Assembly: GCA_011322715.1 (NCBI GenBank)
Contig: DRLX01000245.1
Location: forward strand, 1-7,861
DNA from: Desulfobulbaceae bacterium
GTDB lineage: Bacteria; Desulfobacterota; Desulfobulbia; Desulfobulbales; Desulfobulbaceae
Length of the DNA: 7,861 nucleotides
Direction: 5' to 3'
Under the pieces are notes generated by a model that was not told where the DNA came from, did not search any database, and saw only the letters and a list, made by a program, of their open reading frames with translations. Below, piece after piece: positions 1 to 5,984 of the stretch. The first letter of the stretch is position 1, and each line of letters begins with the position of its first letter. The position numbers and the translations under genes are program-made.

Positions 1-408
1 CGCATCGGCCTCATGTTCGGCCCGGAAAATACAGGGCTCACCAATGAGGATCTGGATCTCTGTCAGTTCTACTCCACCATTCCAACGGCTGATTTTTCCT
101 CACTGAATCTTGCCCAGGCCGTGGCTATTCACTGTTACGAGCTCTACATGGCCATGGTTTTCGGCAATAGCCGGCCCGCACAGTCGGTTGACTATGCCAA
201 CTCCTTTGATCTTGAGGGAATGTACGGCCATGTCAGTGAGGCCCTTTCTGAAATCACCTTTCTTGACGATAATAATCAGATCTACTGGATGCGGAGCATC
301 CGACGGTTTCTGGGCCGGGTGCAGCTGACAAAAAAAGAGGCCAGCCTCATCCGCGGCATCTGCCGAAAATTCCTCTGGCACAGCCGGAACCAAAGCAAGA
401 ACGTTTGA
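1..408 (+). CDS. trmJ: TrmJ-like SPOUT RNA 2'-O-methyltransferase, C-terminal part (5' end outside window)
   Basis: The frame is open from base 1 and ends at TGA 406-408, so only the last 135 codons are present. Visible are the two C-terminal SpoU/TrmH signatures: motif 2 (LMFGPENTGLTNEDL, codons 4-18) and motif 3 (SLNLAQAVAIHCYELY, about codons 34-49). These form the knotted S-adenosylmethionine-binding fold. The tail, including IRRFLGRVQLTKKEASLIRG, is the helical extension typical of the TrmJ/TrmH group 1 subfamily. TrmJ methylates the 2'-hydroxyl of tRNA position 32 in the cytoplasm; the exact substrate here is inferred from family resemblance. The internal ATG at 13 is not a plausible start because the conserved motif begins before it. 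The gene converges on the repair gene at 523, with a shared hairpin between them. Confidence 0.85.
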   Translation, partial: RIGLMFGPENTGLTNEDLDLCQFYSTIPTADFSSLNLAQAVAIHCYELYMAMVFGNSRPAQSVDYANSFDLEGMYGHVSEALSEITFLDDNNQIYWMRSIRRFLGRVQLTKKEASLIRGICRKFLWHSRNQSKNV

Positions 409-468
409 GGATTATTGTATCTGACTGAAGGGGTTGTAATTATATAGTTTTACCTTCCCAAATTTTGC

Positions 469-506
469 AAGTGATCAGAGGCTCTGCCTGGAGTCTCTGA
501 TCACTT
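469..506. terminator. Bidirectional hairpin between convergent genes
   Basis: A 12-bp perfect stem (469-480 with 495-506) extends inward by five more pairs, two of them G-U, to a 4-base loop at 486-489. It lies midway between the stop of the methyltransferase gene (408) and the stop of the minus-strand repair gene (523). Downstream T-tracts are weak on both strands (ATTTTA near 511 on +, CAAAATT on -). The position and stem strength support a shared terminator or 3'-end protecting hairpin. Confidence 0.7.
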
Positions 507-522
507 ACTGATTTTATCGCTT

Positions 523-1200
523 TCACTGAGCGCAGTTAATCCCATTCAACCCAGCCAACGGGCAACCTTCACAGATGGGCCGTGATTTTTTACAGAACTC
601 CTTGCCGAGCTGGACAATCAGGGCATGGTATTCATTAAACAGGCTGGTGTCTTCTTCCAGATTATCCATAAACAATTCCTGAATCATATGATAGTCAAAG
701 GACTCATCAATGACTTCATGCCTGAGCAAAACGCGATGCGTATAGGCATCAACGACAAAAATCGGTTTTCCTGCCGCATATAAAACCATGGAATCAGCAG
801 TCTCCGGCCCTATTCCTTTCACGGATAATAACTCTTCCCGCAAGACCGCTGCCGGCTGCCGAAGAAAAAAATCAAGATCACCATCCCATTTCCCGTTAAT
901 CAGGGCAAAAAAATTCCGCAGGCGGTCGGCTTTGATATTATAATACCCTGCAGGCCGAATATACTCCGCCATTTGCTCCCTGGAAAGGGCCGACATTGCC
1001 GTAAGCGTTACCAACCCGTCTGTTTTTAGATTGGCAATGGCCCGTTCAACATTCTTCCAATTGGTATTCTGGGTCAGAATGGCCCCGACCATTATCTCAA
1101 ACGGACTGTCCCCTGGCCACCAATTGCAAGGCCCGAAAAAAGAAGAAAGACGTTCATACATGCTATGAAGCAGGCGGTGGGTATTCATTTCCGTGCCCAT
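523..1200 (-). CDS. Endonuclease III-like HhH-GPD DNA glycosylase with Fe-S loop, lacking the catalytic lysine
   Basis: This 225-residue protein of the endonuclease III superfamily most resembles the COG2231/MagIII-like branch, with the LTQNTNWKNV block at 42-51. The helix-hairpin-helix is LLSVKGIGPETAD (124-136), followed by the catalytic aspartate D151 in FVVDAYTHRV. Where bifunctional Nth has its Schiff-base lysine (GRKTA), this protein has glutamate E133, which points to a monofunctional glycosylase without lyase activity. Four C-terminal cysteines (C203, C210, C213, C223; C-X6-C-X2-C-X9-C) match a [4Fe-4S] loop, with a longer last spacing than Nth (X5). The damaged base it removes cannot be read from sequence; 3-methyladenine is possible by analogy with MagIII. 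It starts 9 bases after the phosphofructokinase stop, so the two are very probably co-transcribed. Met5 (codon at 1188-1186) is an alternative start with GGGGA about 12 bases upstream. Confidence 0.85.
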   Translation of the reverse strand: MGTEMNTHRLLHSMYERLSSFFGPCNWWPGDSPFEIMVGAILTQNTNWKNVERAIANLKTDGLVTLTAMSALSREQMAEYIRPAGYYNIKADRLRNFFALINGKWDGDLDFFLRQPAAVLREELLSVKGIGPETADSMVLYAAGKPIFVVDAYTHRVLLRHEVIDESFDYHMIQELFMDNLEEDTSLFNEYHALIVQLGKEFCKKSRPICEGCPLAGLNGINCAQ

Positions 1201-1209
1201 TCCCCAATT

Positions 1210-2301
1210 TTACCACTCATCTCCGAGACAAATACCAATGTCTCTGGCGGTAAGCACCTTATCGCTTGTCAGATCGACCATTTTCCGAGAACGTATCGCC
1301 TCTTCGAGAGGTACGGAAGACATGATGGGTGGTTTCCAGGCGACCATCTGATCAAACTTTTCCTCTTCCACCATTCGAATGGCGGCGCCGCCAAAGCGCA
1401 GGGCAAGCAGTCGATCAAAAGTGGTCGGCGAACCTCCCCGTTGCAAATGTCCCAGGGTCAATGACCGGACATCCTTGTCGGTACGACGCCGGATTTCAGC
1501 GGCAACCCATTCGCCCATACCGCCGAGTACATCTTCATCCCGTCCCAGTTCACCCTTTCCCCGGGTTATACGCGTGCCATCCTTGGACTTGGCCCCTTCC
1601 GCCACCACAACAATGGAATAATGCTTGTCATGCAGATCATTATCATTGATCTTCCTGCAGACAACACCCATATCAAAGGGTATCTCCGGAATAAGAATCG
1701 CGTCCGCCTCACCGGCAAGTCCGGAATATAGGGCAATCCAGCCTGACTCCCGCCCCATGACCTCGACCACCATGACCCGATCATGGGATTTTGCCGTGGA
1801 ATGTAGCTTGTCAAGGGCATCCGTAGCGGTGGCGACCGCCGTGTCAAAACCAAATGTCCGATCAGTTGCCTCAAGATCATTATCGATGGTCTTGGGAACC
1901 CCAACAACCGGCATACCTATTTCTGCGAAACGATGGGCAATTTCCATGGAACCATCTCCGCCCACAGCAACATGACAAAAAAAGCCCATTCGATTAAAAT
2001 TATCCAATATTTTACCGGAAACATCGACAACAGTGGTTTCACCTGCAAGATTTTGTACCGGCATTTTAAATGGATGTCCCTTGTTGGTTGAACCGATAAT
2101 AGTGCCGCCAATGGAAGTAATTTCCCGAACGTCTGCAGGGACCAACCTTACCAGTTCATCAAGATCAAGCAGGCCTTTGTATCCTGACCGACTGCCATAA
2201 ACCTCCCAGCCGCGTCCGGCAGCGGAATTAACCACTGCAAATATAACTGCGTTCAGTCCGGGAGCATCACCTCCGCCGGTCGAAATAACTATCTTGCGCA
2301 T
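1210..2301 (-). CDS. pfkA: 6-phosphofructokinase, group III type (ATP-type residue with PPi-type lysine)
   Basis: This 363-residue enzyme phosphorylates fructose 6-phosphate to fructose 1,6-bisphosphate in cytoplasmic glycolysis. Landmarks are the N-terminal nucleotide loop STGGGDAPGLNAVI (7-20), GGDGS (114-118), PKTIDND (136-142) with catalytic D140, MGRESGW (182-188) and GHLQRGGSPTTFDR (284-297). Glycine at 117 is the residue that marks ATP-dependent enzymes, whereas PPi enzymes have aspartate. Lysine at 137, in PKTIDND rather than PGTIDND, is the residue typical of PPi enzymes. This G/K pair occurs in ATP-dependent group III members, so ATP is the favoured donor, but not proven. The start ATG has AAAGG 10 bases upstream (2311-2315 on +). 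It is the first gene of a two-gene operon with the glycosylase at 1200-523. Confidence 0.92.
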   Translation of the reverse strand: MRKIVISTGGGDAPGLNAVIFAVVNSAAGRGWEVYGSRSGYKGLLDLDELVRLVPADVREITSIGGTIIGSTNKGHPFKMPVQNLAGETTVVDVSGKILDNFNRMGFFCHVAVGGDGSMEIAHRFAEIGMPVVGVPKTIDNDLEATDRTFGFDTAVATATDALDKLHSTAKSHDRVMVVEVMGRESGWIALYSGLAGEADAILIPEIPFDMGVVCRKINDNDLHDKHYSIVVVAEGAKSKDGTRITRGKGELGRDEDVLGGMGEWVAAEIRRRTDKDVRSLTLGHLQRGGSPTTFDRLLALRFGGAAIRMVEEEKFDQMVAWKPPIMSSVPLEEAIRSRKMVDLTSDKVLTARDIGICLGDEW

Positions 2302-2387
2302 GGTAAGTATCCTTTAAAAAAAGATTAGGAAAAAGAGCGAAAAAAAGAATGACAAGCCTCACTCTTCACTAAGGGTCGCTCGAATAA

Positions 2388-2416
2388 ATAGTAGATGCTG
2401 CTGCTTTATTTGGCAA
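2388..2416 (-). promoter_or_regulatory. Sigma-70-type promoter for the phosphofructokinase-glycosylase operon
   Basis: On the minus strand, -35 TTGCCA (2416-2411) and -10 TACTAT (2393-2388) are separated by exactly 17 bases. The matches to consensus are 5/6 and 4/6. The predicted transcription start near 2381 gives a leader of about 80 bases before the ATG at 2301. No terminator-like hairpin was seen in that leader. Confidence 0.5.
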
Positions 2417-2485
2417 CTTTTTTCCCATAATTTCACCAAACCAGAGATCATCCCGAAAAAAAATTCCAATATCATATTCCCTTGG

Positions 2486-2500
2486 ACCACATTGTGTGGT
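2486..2500. promoter_or_regulatory. 15-base palindrome ACCACA-TTG-TGTGGT, possible operator
   Basis: The two 6-base arms are perfect inverted repeats around a 3-base centre. It lies 31 bases upstream of the -35 of the promoter driving the HesB-like gene, a reasonable place for an activator, and 69 bases upstream of the -35 of the divergent operon. The binding protein is unknown; it does not fit the CRP, FNR or Fur consensus. Confidence 0.3.
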
Positions 2501-2531
2501 AGCCGAATTACGAGAAGACGTTATTCCGGCA

Positions 2532-2560
2532 TTGACAAGTAGACAAATCTACCTTAGTGT
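2532..2560 (+). promoter_or_regulatory. Candidate promoter of the HesB-like selenoprotein gene, with palindrome in the spacer
   Basis: A perfect -35 TTGACA (2532-2537) is followed after 17 bases by a weak -10 TAGTGT (2555-2560). The spacer contains the inverted repeat GTAGA-CAAA-TCTAC (2539-2552), which would let a dimeric regulator sit between the promoter elements. The transcription start would be near 2567, giving a 5' leader of about 190 bases. The weak -10 lowers confidence. Confidence 0.4.
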
Positions 2561-2575
2561 AGGCATATATCAGCT

Positions 2576-2620
2576 TGGTTGAATCTGAATCGATAGATAT
2601 CGGAATAAATGATTCAACTA
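2576..2620 (+). repeat. Inverted repeat / hairpin in the leader of the HesB-like gene
   Basis: GTTGAATC (2578-2585) pairs perfectly with GATTCAAC (2611-2618), and one G-U and one A-T pair extend it to ten pairs. The 25-base loop holds a nested CGAT-AGAT-ATCG stem (2591-2602). It lies just downstream of the candidate promoter. No T-tract follows, so it is not an ordinary terminator. Confidence 0.35.
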
Positions 2621-2744
2621 CCTGATAAATATAAAAATTTCTCTTTTACATCAGCTTGAGAATATTTTTTACTGGAAATGAAAACCCCATCTCTTTTTAC
2701 CGAGAGATGCCTACAGTTTGATGATTTTCACCTTTATTTGACGG

Positions 2745-2751
2745 AAGGAGG
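2745..2751 (+). promoter_or_regulatory. Strong ribosome binding site that sets the GTG start at 2757
   Basis: AAGGAGG is a full Shine-Dalgarno match, five bases before GTG 2757-2759. No comparable site precedes the internal TTG at 2871. This is the main reason for choosing the upstream start even though it forces reading through a UGA. Confidence 0.8.
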
Positions 2752-2756
2752 ACAAC

Positions 2757-3095
2757 GTGTTTGAAGTAACAAATTCCGCTGTGGAAAATTTAAAGACATA
2801 TCTTTCACAGAACAATATTGATTCCGCCGTTCGCATCGCCCTCATGCAGGGTGGCTGAGCAGGCCCATCATTGGGATTGGCTCTGGATGAGCCAAAAGAC
2901 AACGATAAGACTTTTGAAGAAGACAGCCTTACCTTTCTGGTTGAAGAAGACCTACTGAGCTCTTGCGGAGCGATTAAAGTGGACTTCATTGAAGCTGGAT
3001 ATCGTTCCGGATTCTCCATAACCTCCACCAACCCTGTCGGCGGTGGCGGTGGATGTAGCTCCGGTTCCTGCAGCTCCGGCTCCTGCGGCGGCTGA
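2757..3095 (+). CDS. HesB/IscA-like selenoprotein (UGA codon 34 read as selenocysteine)
   Basis: Reading from GTG 2757 gives 112 residues with one in-frame TGA at 2856-2858 (codon 34) and a final TGA at 3093-3095. Coding character continues uninterrupted across the UGA: VRIALMQGG-U-AGPSLGLALDEPKDND is the HesB/IscA A-type core, in which U34 replaces the first conserved metal-ligand cysteine (C35 in IscA). Families with GG-Sec followed by GPSLG-like sequence are known HesB-like selenoproteins of Geobacter-type bacteria. The fold continues through FIEAGYRSGFSITSTNP. A glycine-rich linker then leads to a tail with C100, C105 and C110 in CSSGS repeats, replacing the CGCG end of IscA; C70 lies in the middle. 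A-type proteins carry or transfer Fe-S clusters; the selenium chemistry here is unknown. The gene is monocistronic, with its own strong RBS and terminator. A nonsense mutation is the alternative, made unlikely by the SECIS-like hairpin and the family match. Confidence 0.88.
2877..2895 (+). promoter_or_regulatory. Bacterial SECIS-like hairpin for UGA recoding
   Basis: TTGGCTC (2877-2883) pairs perfectly with GAGCCAA (2889-2895) around the 5-base loop TGGAT (2884-2888). Twenty-five bases separate the UGA from the loop, within the usual bacterial range of roughly 16-37. A G is the second loop base, as SelB-binding loops require. It lies inside the coding sequence, as is usual in bacteria. A smaller CCCA-TCAT-TGGG stem (2864-2875) sits between it and the UGA. 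Confidence 0.75.
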
Positions 3096-3118
3096 TTTTT
3101 CCAACAATAGACAGAAGC

Positions 3119-3154
3119 AAAAAGGCCCCTGCCGAAACGGCAGGGGCCTTTTTT
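3119..3154 (+). terminator. Rho-independent terminator after the HesB-like gene
   Basis: A 12-bp GC-rich perfect stem (3123-3134 with 3138-3149) has an AAA loop and is followed by TTTTTT. The preceding A-run can pair with the T-run, so it may also work from the opposite strand. It starts 24 bases after the stop codon and separates this gene from clpB. Confidence 0.95.
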
Positions 3155-3240
3155 ATTTTCCTATTATAAATATTGCCTGATTCGCCGACAAATAAAAAAT
3201 GCAATTTTGTAATTTTTCCTCCTGATATTGCAGACAAAAT

Positions 3241-3268
3241 CTTGACACCAAACAAACCCTCCTTATCT
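3241..3268 (+). promoter_or_regulatory. Heat-shock (sigma-32-type) promoter of clpB
   Basis: CTTGACA (3241-3247) matches the sigma-32 -35 CTTGAAA at 6/7. Thirteen bases later CCTTATCT (3261-3268) matches CCCCATNT at all but two positions. The spacing is typical of sigma-32. A sigma-70 reading (TTGACA, 15 bases, TTATCT) is possible but has poor spacing. No CIRCE element was found. The leader to the ATG at 3329 is about 55 bases. Confidence 0.6.
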
Positions 3269-3328
3269 TCTCTATTGATAAAAAATACATTCCCGTGCAT
3301 TTCACACGGATAACAAAGGAGAAGAGAT

Positions 3329-5920
3329 ATGCAACTTGACAAATTTACAGTTAAATCCCAGGAGGCTATTCAAACCGCCCATAATACGGCCCAGCAGTTC
3401 GGCAATCAGGAGATGCAGCCTGAACATCTACTGAAAGCTATTCTTGAGCAGCCGGAAGGGGTTGTTGTTCCGGTACTCCAGAAAATGGGTATTGAGCCCA
3501 GCAAAGTACTGAGCGGAACCAACCAGCTCATTGACAAACTGCCCAAGGTCTCAGGCGGCGGCGCGGGCCAGACCTACATGTCCCAGGAATTTAAAAAACT
3601 CCTGGACGAGGCCTTCAAGGCGGCCACATCCATGCAGGATGAGTATGTCAGCCAGGAGCACCTGTTCATGGCTATTCTTGCGCTTGCCTCTTCAGCGGCT
3701 GCCCAGATGTTGAGTTCACTGGGTATTACCGCTGATGGATTTCTGCAGGCATTGACCAGTATTCGCGGCAATCAACGGGTAACGGACCAGTATCCTGAAG
3801 AAAAATACCAGGCCCTGGAAAAATATGCCCGTAACCTGACTGATGTCGCAAGACAGGGAAAACTTGATCCGGTCATCGGCCGCGATGAGGAAGTCCGCCG
3901 AATCATCCAGGTGCTCAGCCGACGAACAAAAAACAATCCGGTACTCATCGGAGAACCTGGTGTCGGCAAGACAGCCATTGTTGAAGGGCTGGCCCAGCGA
4001 ATTGTCGATGGTGATATTCCCGCAACCCTGGAAGGTAAACAAATAATTTCTCTTGATCTTGGCCTACTGATTGCCGGGGCCAAGTACCGAGGTGAATTTG
4101 AGGACAGGCTTAAGGCCGTCCTTAAGGAAGTGGAAAAAAAGGCCGGTGAAATCATTCTCTTTATTGACGAAATCCATACTTTGGTCGGCGCCGGGGCATC
4201 GGAAGGATCCATGGATGCCTCCAATATGCTCAAACCCGCCTTGGCCAGAGGTGAGCTGCACTGCATCGGTGCAACTACCTTGGATGAGTACCGCAAATAT
4301 ATTGAAAAAGATGCTGCCCTCGAGAGGCGTTTTCAACCAATCCTGGTGCAGGAACCATCGGAAGAGGATACCATTGCCATCCTGCGCGGTATCAAGGAAA
4401 AATATGAAGTCCATCACGGTGTACGCATCCAGGATTCGGCAACAGTTGCAGCAGTGGTCCTTTCCAATCGCTACATTACTGATCGTTTTCTGCCGGACAA
4501 GGCCATCGACCTGATCGATGAAGCTGCTTCCAAACTGCGCATTGAAATCGATTCCATGCCGACGGAAATCGATGAACTTGATCGCAAACGGATCAAGATG
4601 GAAATCGAGATTGAAGCCTTGAAAAAAGAAAAAGACAAGGCATCAAAAGAGCGGCTGGACAAGCTGAAAGGAGAATTGGCCGAACTCAATGACAAGCTCA
4701 ATGCCATGAAAGGTCAATGGCAGCTGGAAAAAGACGTAATCCAGCGAATTCGCGACATCAAAGCAAAAATTGATGAAGCGCACATGGAAGAACAGCGGGC
4801 CGAACGCAGCGGTGATTTGAGCAAGGTAGCCGAAATCCGCTACGGTAAAATTGTTCAGCTGGAGAAAGAACTTGAGGAGGAAAACAAAAAGCTTGAAGAG
4901 CTCCAGCAGAAAAGTCATATGCTCAAGGAAGAAGTATCCGCCGAAGACGTGGCCGCAGTGGTGGCTAAATGGACAGGCATACCGGTAGACAAACTGCTTG
5001 AAGGAGAAAAGGAAAAACTCGTCCATGCGGAGGAAGAACTGGCCAAACGGGTTATCGGCCAGAAAGAGGCGATTGTTTCGGTAGCAAACGCGGTGCGGCG
5101 TGCCCGCGCAGGCCTGCAGGATCCCGATCGACCGCTTGGCTCGTTTATCTTTCTTGGCCCCACAGGCGTCGGAAAAACCGAACTGGCCCGCTCACTGGCC
5201 GACTTCCTCTTTGATTCGGAAGATGCCATGATCCGCATTGATATGTCTGAATACATGGAAAAACATTCCGTAGCCAGACTTATAGGAGCACCTCCCGGCT
5301 ATGTGGGCTACGATGAGGGCGGCATGCTCACCGAGGCGGTACGACGGCGACCCTATTCTGTTATCCTGCTTGACGAGATAGAAAAAGCGCATCCGGATGT
5401 GTTCAACGTGCTCTTACAGGTACTGGATGACGGTCGCATGACCGACGGAAAAGGCCGAACGGTGTCCTTTAAAAACACGATCATGATCATGACTTCAAAT
5501 CTTGGCAGTCATATTATTATGGAGCTTGGCCAGACTGATCCGGAAGAAATGCGTCGTCAAGTAGAAGAGCTGCTCCACAAGCAGTTCCGGCCTGAATTTT
5601 TGAACAGAGTGGATGAGATCATCACCTTCCATGGGTTGACGCGGGAAGACCTGATGCAGATTGTCGACATTCAGATCAATCGCATGGCCAAACGACTGGA
5701 AGACCGCAAGTTCACCATTGAACTCACAACGGAAGCGAAGGAATTCCTGGTCGAGACCGGTTATGATCCATCATTCGGCGCACGACCGCTCAAGCGGGCA
5801 ATCCAACGCTATATTGAAGACCCGCTGGCTCTGGAAATCCTTGAAGGAAATTTCAGCGAAGGTGATCACATCCTGGTCGACAAAGGTATGGGCAATAAGC
5901 TTGTTTTCAGAAAGCAGTAA
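3329..5920 (+). CDS. clpB: ClpB, ATP-dependent protein disaggregase
   Basis: The 863 residues are the normal full length for ClpB/Hsp104. This cytoplasmic hexamer pulls polypeptides out of aggregates together with DnaK. The Clp N domain (two repeats) covers about 1-150. NBD1 has Walker A GEPGVGKT (208-215), pore loop KYRG with Y253, Walker B LFIDE (277-281) and arginine fingers near R333/R334. The coiled-coil middle domain spans about 405-535, charged and heptad-rich, which distinguishes ClpB from ClpA and ClpC. NBD2 has Walker A GPTGVGKT (610-617), pore loop GYVG with Y658, Walker B VILLDE (678-683) and sensor 2 GARPLKR (817-823). All key residues are intact. The start ATG has AAGGAG seven bases upstream. 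The gene stands alone between its heat-shock promoter and terminator. The internal-start valine used for short ClpB in E. coli aligns near V151, whose codon here is GTA, so a short form from that site is not expected. Confidence 0.98.
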   Translation: MQLDKFTVKSQEAIQTAHNTAQQFGNQEMQPEHLLKAILEQPEGVVVPVLQKMGIEPSKVLSGTNQLIDKLPKVSGGGAGQTYMSQEFKKLLDEAFKAATSMQDEYVSQEHLFMAILALASSAAAQMLSSLGITADGFLQALTSIRGNQRVTDQYPEEKYQALEKYARNLTDVARQGKLDPVIGRDEEVRRIIQVLSRRTKNNPVLIGEPGVGKTAIVEGLAQRIVDGDIPATLEGKQIISLDLGLLIAGAKYRGEFEDRLKAVLKEVEKKAGEIILFIDEIHTLVGAGASEGSMDASNMLKPALARGELHCIGATTLDEYRKYIEKDAALERRFQPILVQEPSEEDTIAILRGIKEKYEVHHGVRIQDSATVAAVVLSNRYITDRFLPDKAIDLIDEAASKLRIEIDSMPTEIDELDRKRIKMEIEIEALKKEKDKASKERLDKLKGELAELNDKLNAMKGQWQLEKDVIQRIRDIKAKIDEAHMEEQRAERSGDLSKVAEIRYGKIVQLEKELEEENKKLEELQQKSHMLKEEVSAEDVAAVVAKWTGIPVDKLLEGEKEKLVHAEEELAKRVIGQKEAIVSVANAVRRARAGLQDPDRPLGSFIFLGPTGVGKTELARSLADFLFDSEDAMIRIDMSEYMEKHSVARLIGAPPGYVGYDEGGMLTEAVRRRPYSVILLDEIEKAHPDVFNVLLQVLDDGRMTDGKGRTVSFKNTIMIMTSNLGSHIIMELGQTDPEEMRRQVEELLHKQFRPEFLNRVDEIITFHGLTREDLMQIVDIQINRMAKRLEDRKFTIELTTEAKEFLVETGYDPSFGARPLKRAIQRYIEDPLALEILEGNFSEGDHILVDKGMGNKLVFRKQ

Positions 5921-5932
5921 ATAACATTATCC

Positions 5933-5962
5933 GGCCCCTCTCCAAGCGGGAGGGGCCTTTTT
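5933..5962 (+). terminator. Rho-independent terminator after clpB
   Basis: GGCCCCTCTC (5933-5942) pairs with GGGAGGGGCC (5948-5957; one T-G pair) around a 5-base loop and is followed by TTTTT. It begins 13 bases after the clpB stop. Confidence 0.95.
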
Positions 5963-5984
5963 ACTCTGAGCGGGAACCGTCCTT

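Larger units (their letters stand above)
2417..2756. other. Divergent intergenic region with promoter, operator-like palindromes and structured leader
   Basis: This gene-free stretch lies between the phosphofructokinase promoter and the HesB-like gene. Apart from one possible 28-codon leader ORF (2678-2764) it holds no convincing coding frame. It contains a 15-base palindrome at 2486-2500, a rightward promoter at 2532-2560, a long-armed hairpin at 2576-2620 with a small nested stem, and a 7-bp hairpin at 2688-2709. I recognise no named riboswitch, Fur box or IscR site in it. Confidence 0.6.

Noticed and set aside
2871..3095. 74-residue ORF from TTG 2871 as the real gene
   Set aside because: It has no ribosome site and starts in the middle of a conserved A-type domain. 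The upstream GTG with AAGGAGG and the SECIS-like hairpin explain the locus better.
3293..3309. CCGTG/CACGG hairpin in the clpB leader as an RNA thermometer
   Set aside because: Only a 5-bp stem with a 7-base loop, and it does not cover the Shine-Dalgarno sequence.
3779..3784. Internal start for a short ClpB isoform near residue 151
   Set aside because: The aligned valine codon is GTA, not a start codon, and no ribosome site precedes it.
3574..5392. Several antisense ORFs of 65-174 codons across clpB, and similar ones over the phosphofructokinase gene
   Set aside because: Serine-, arginine- and phenylalanine-rich antisense frames produced by the codon bias of strong genes; no independent signals.
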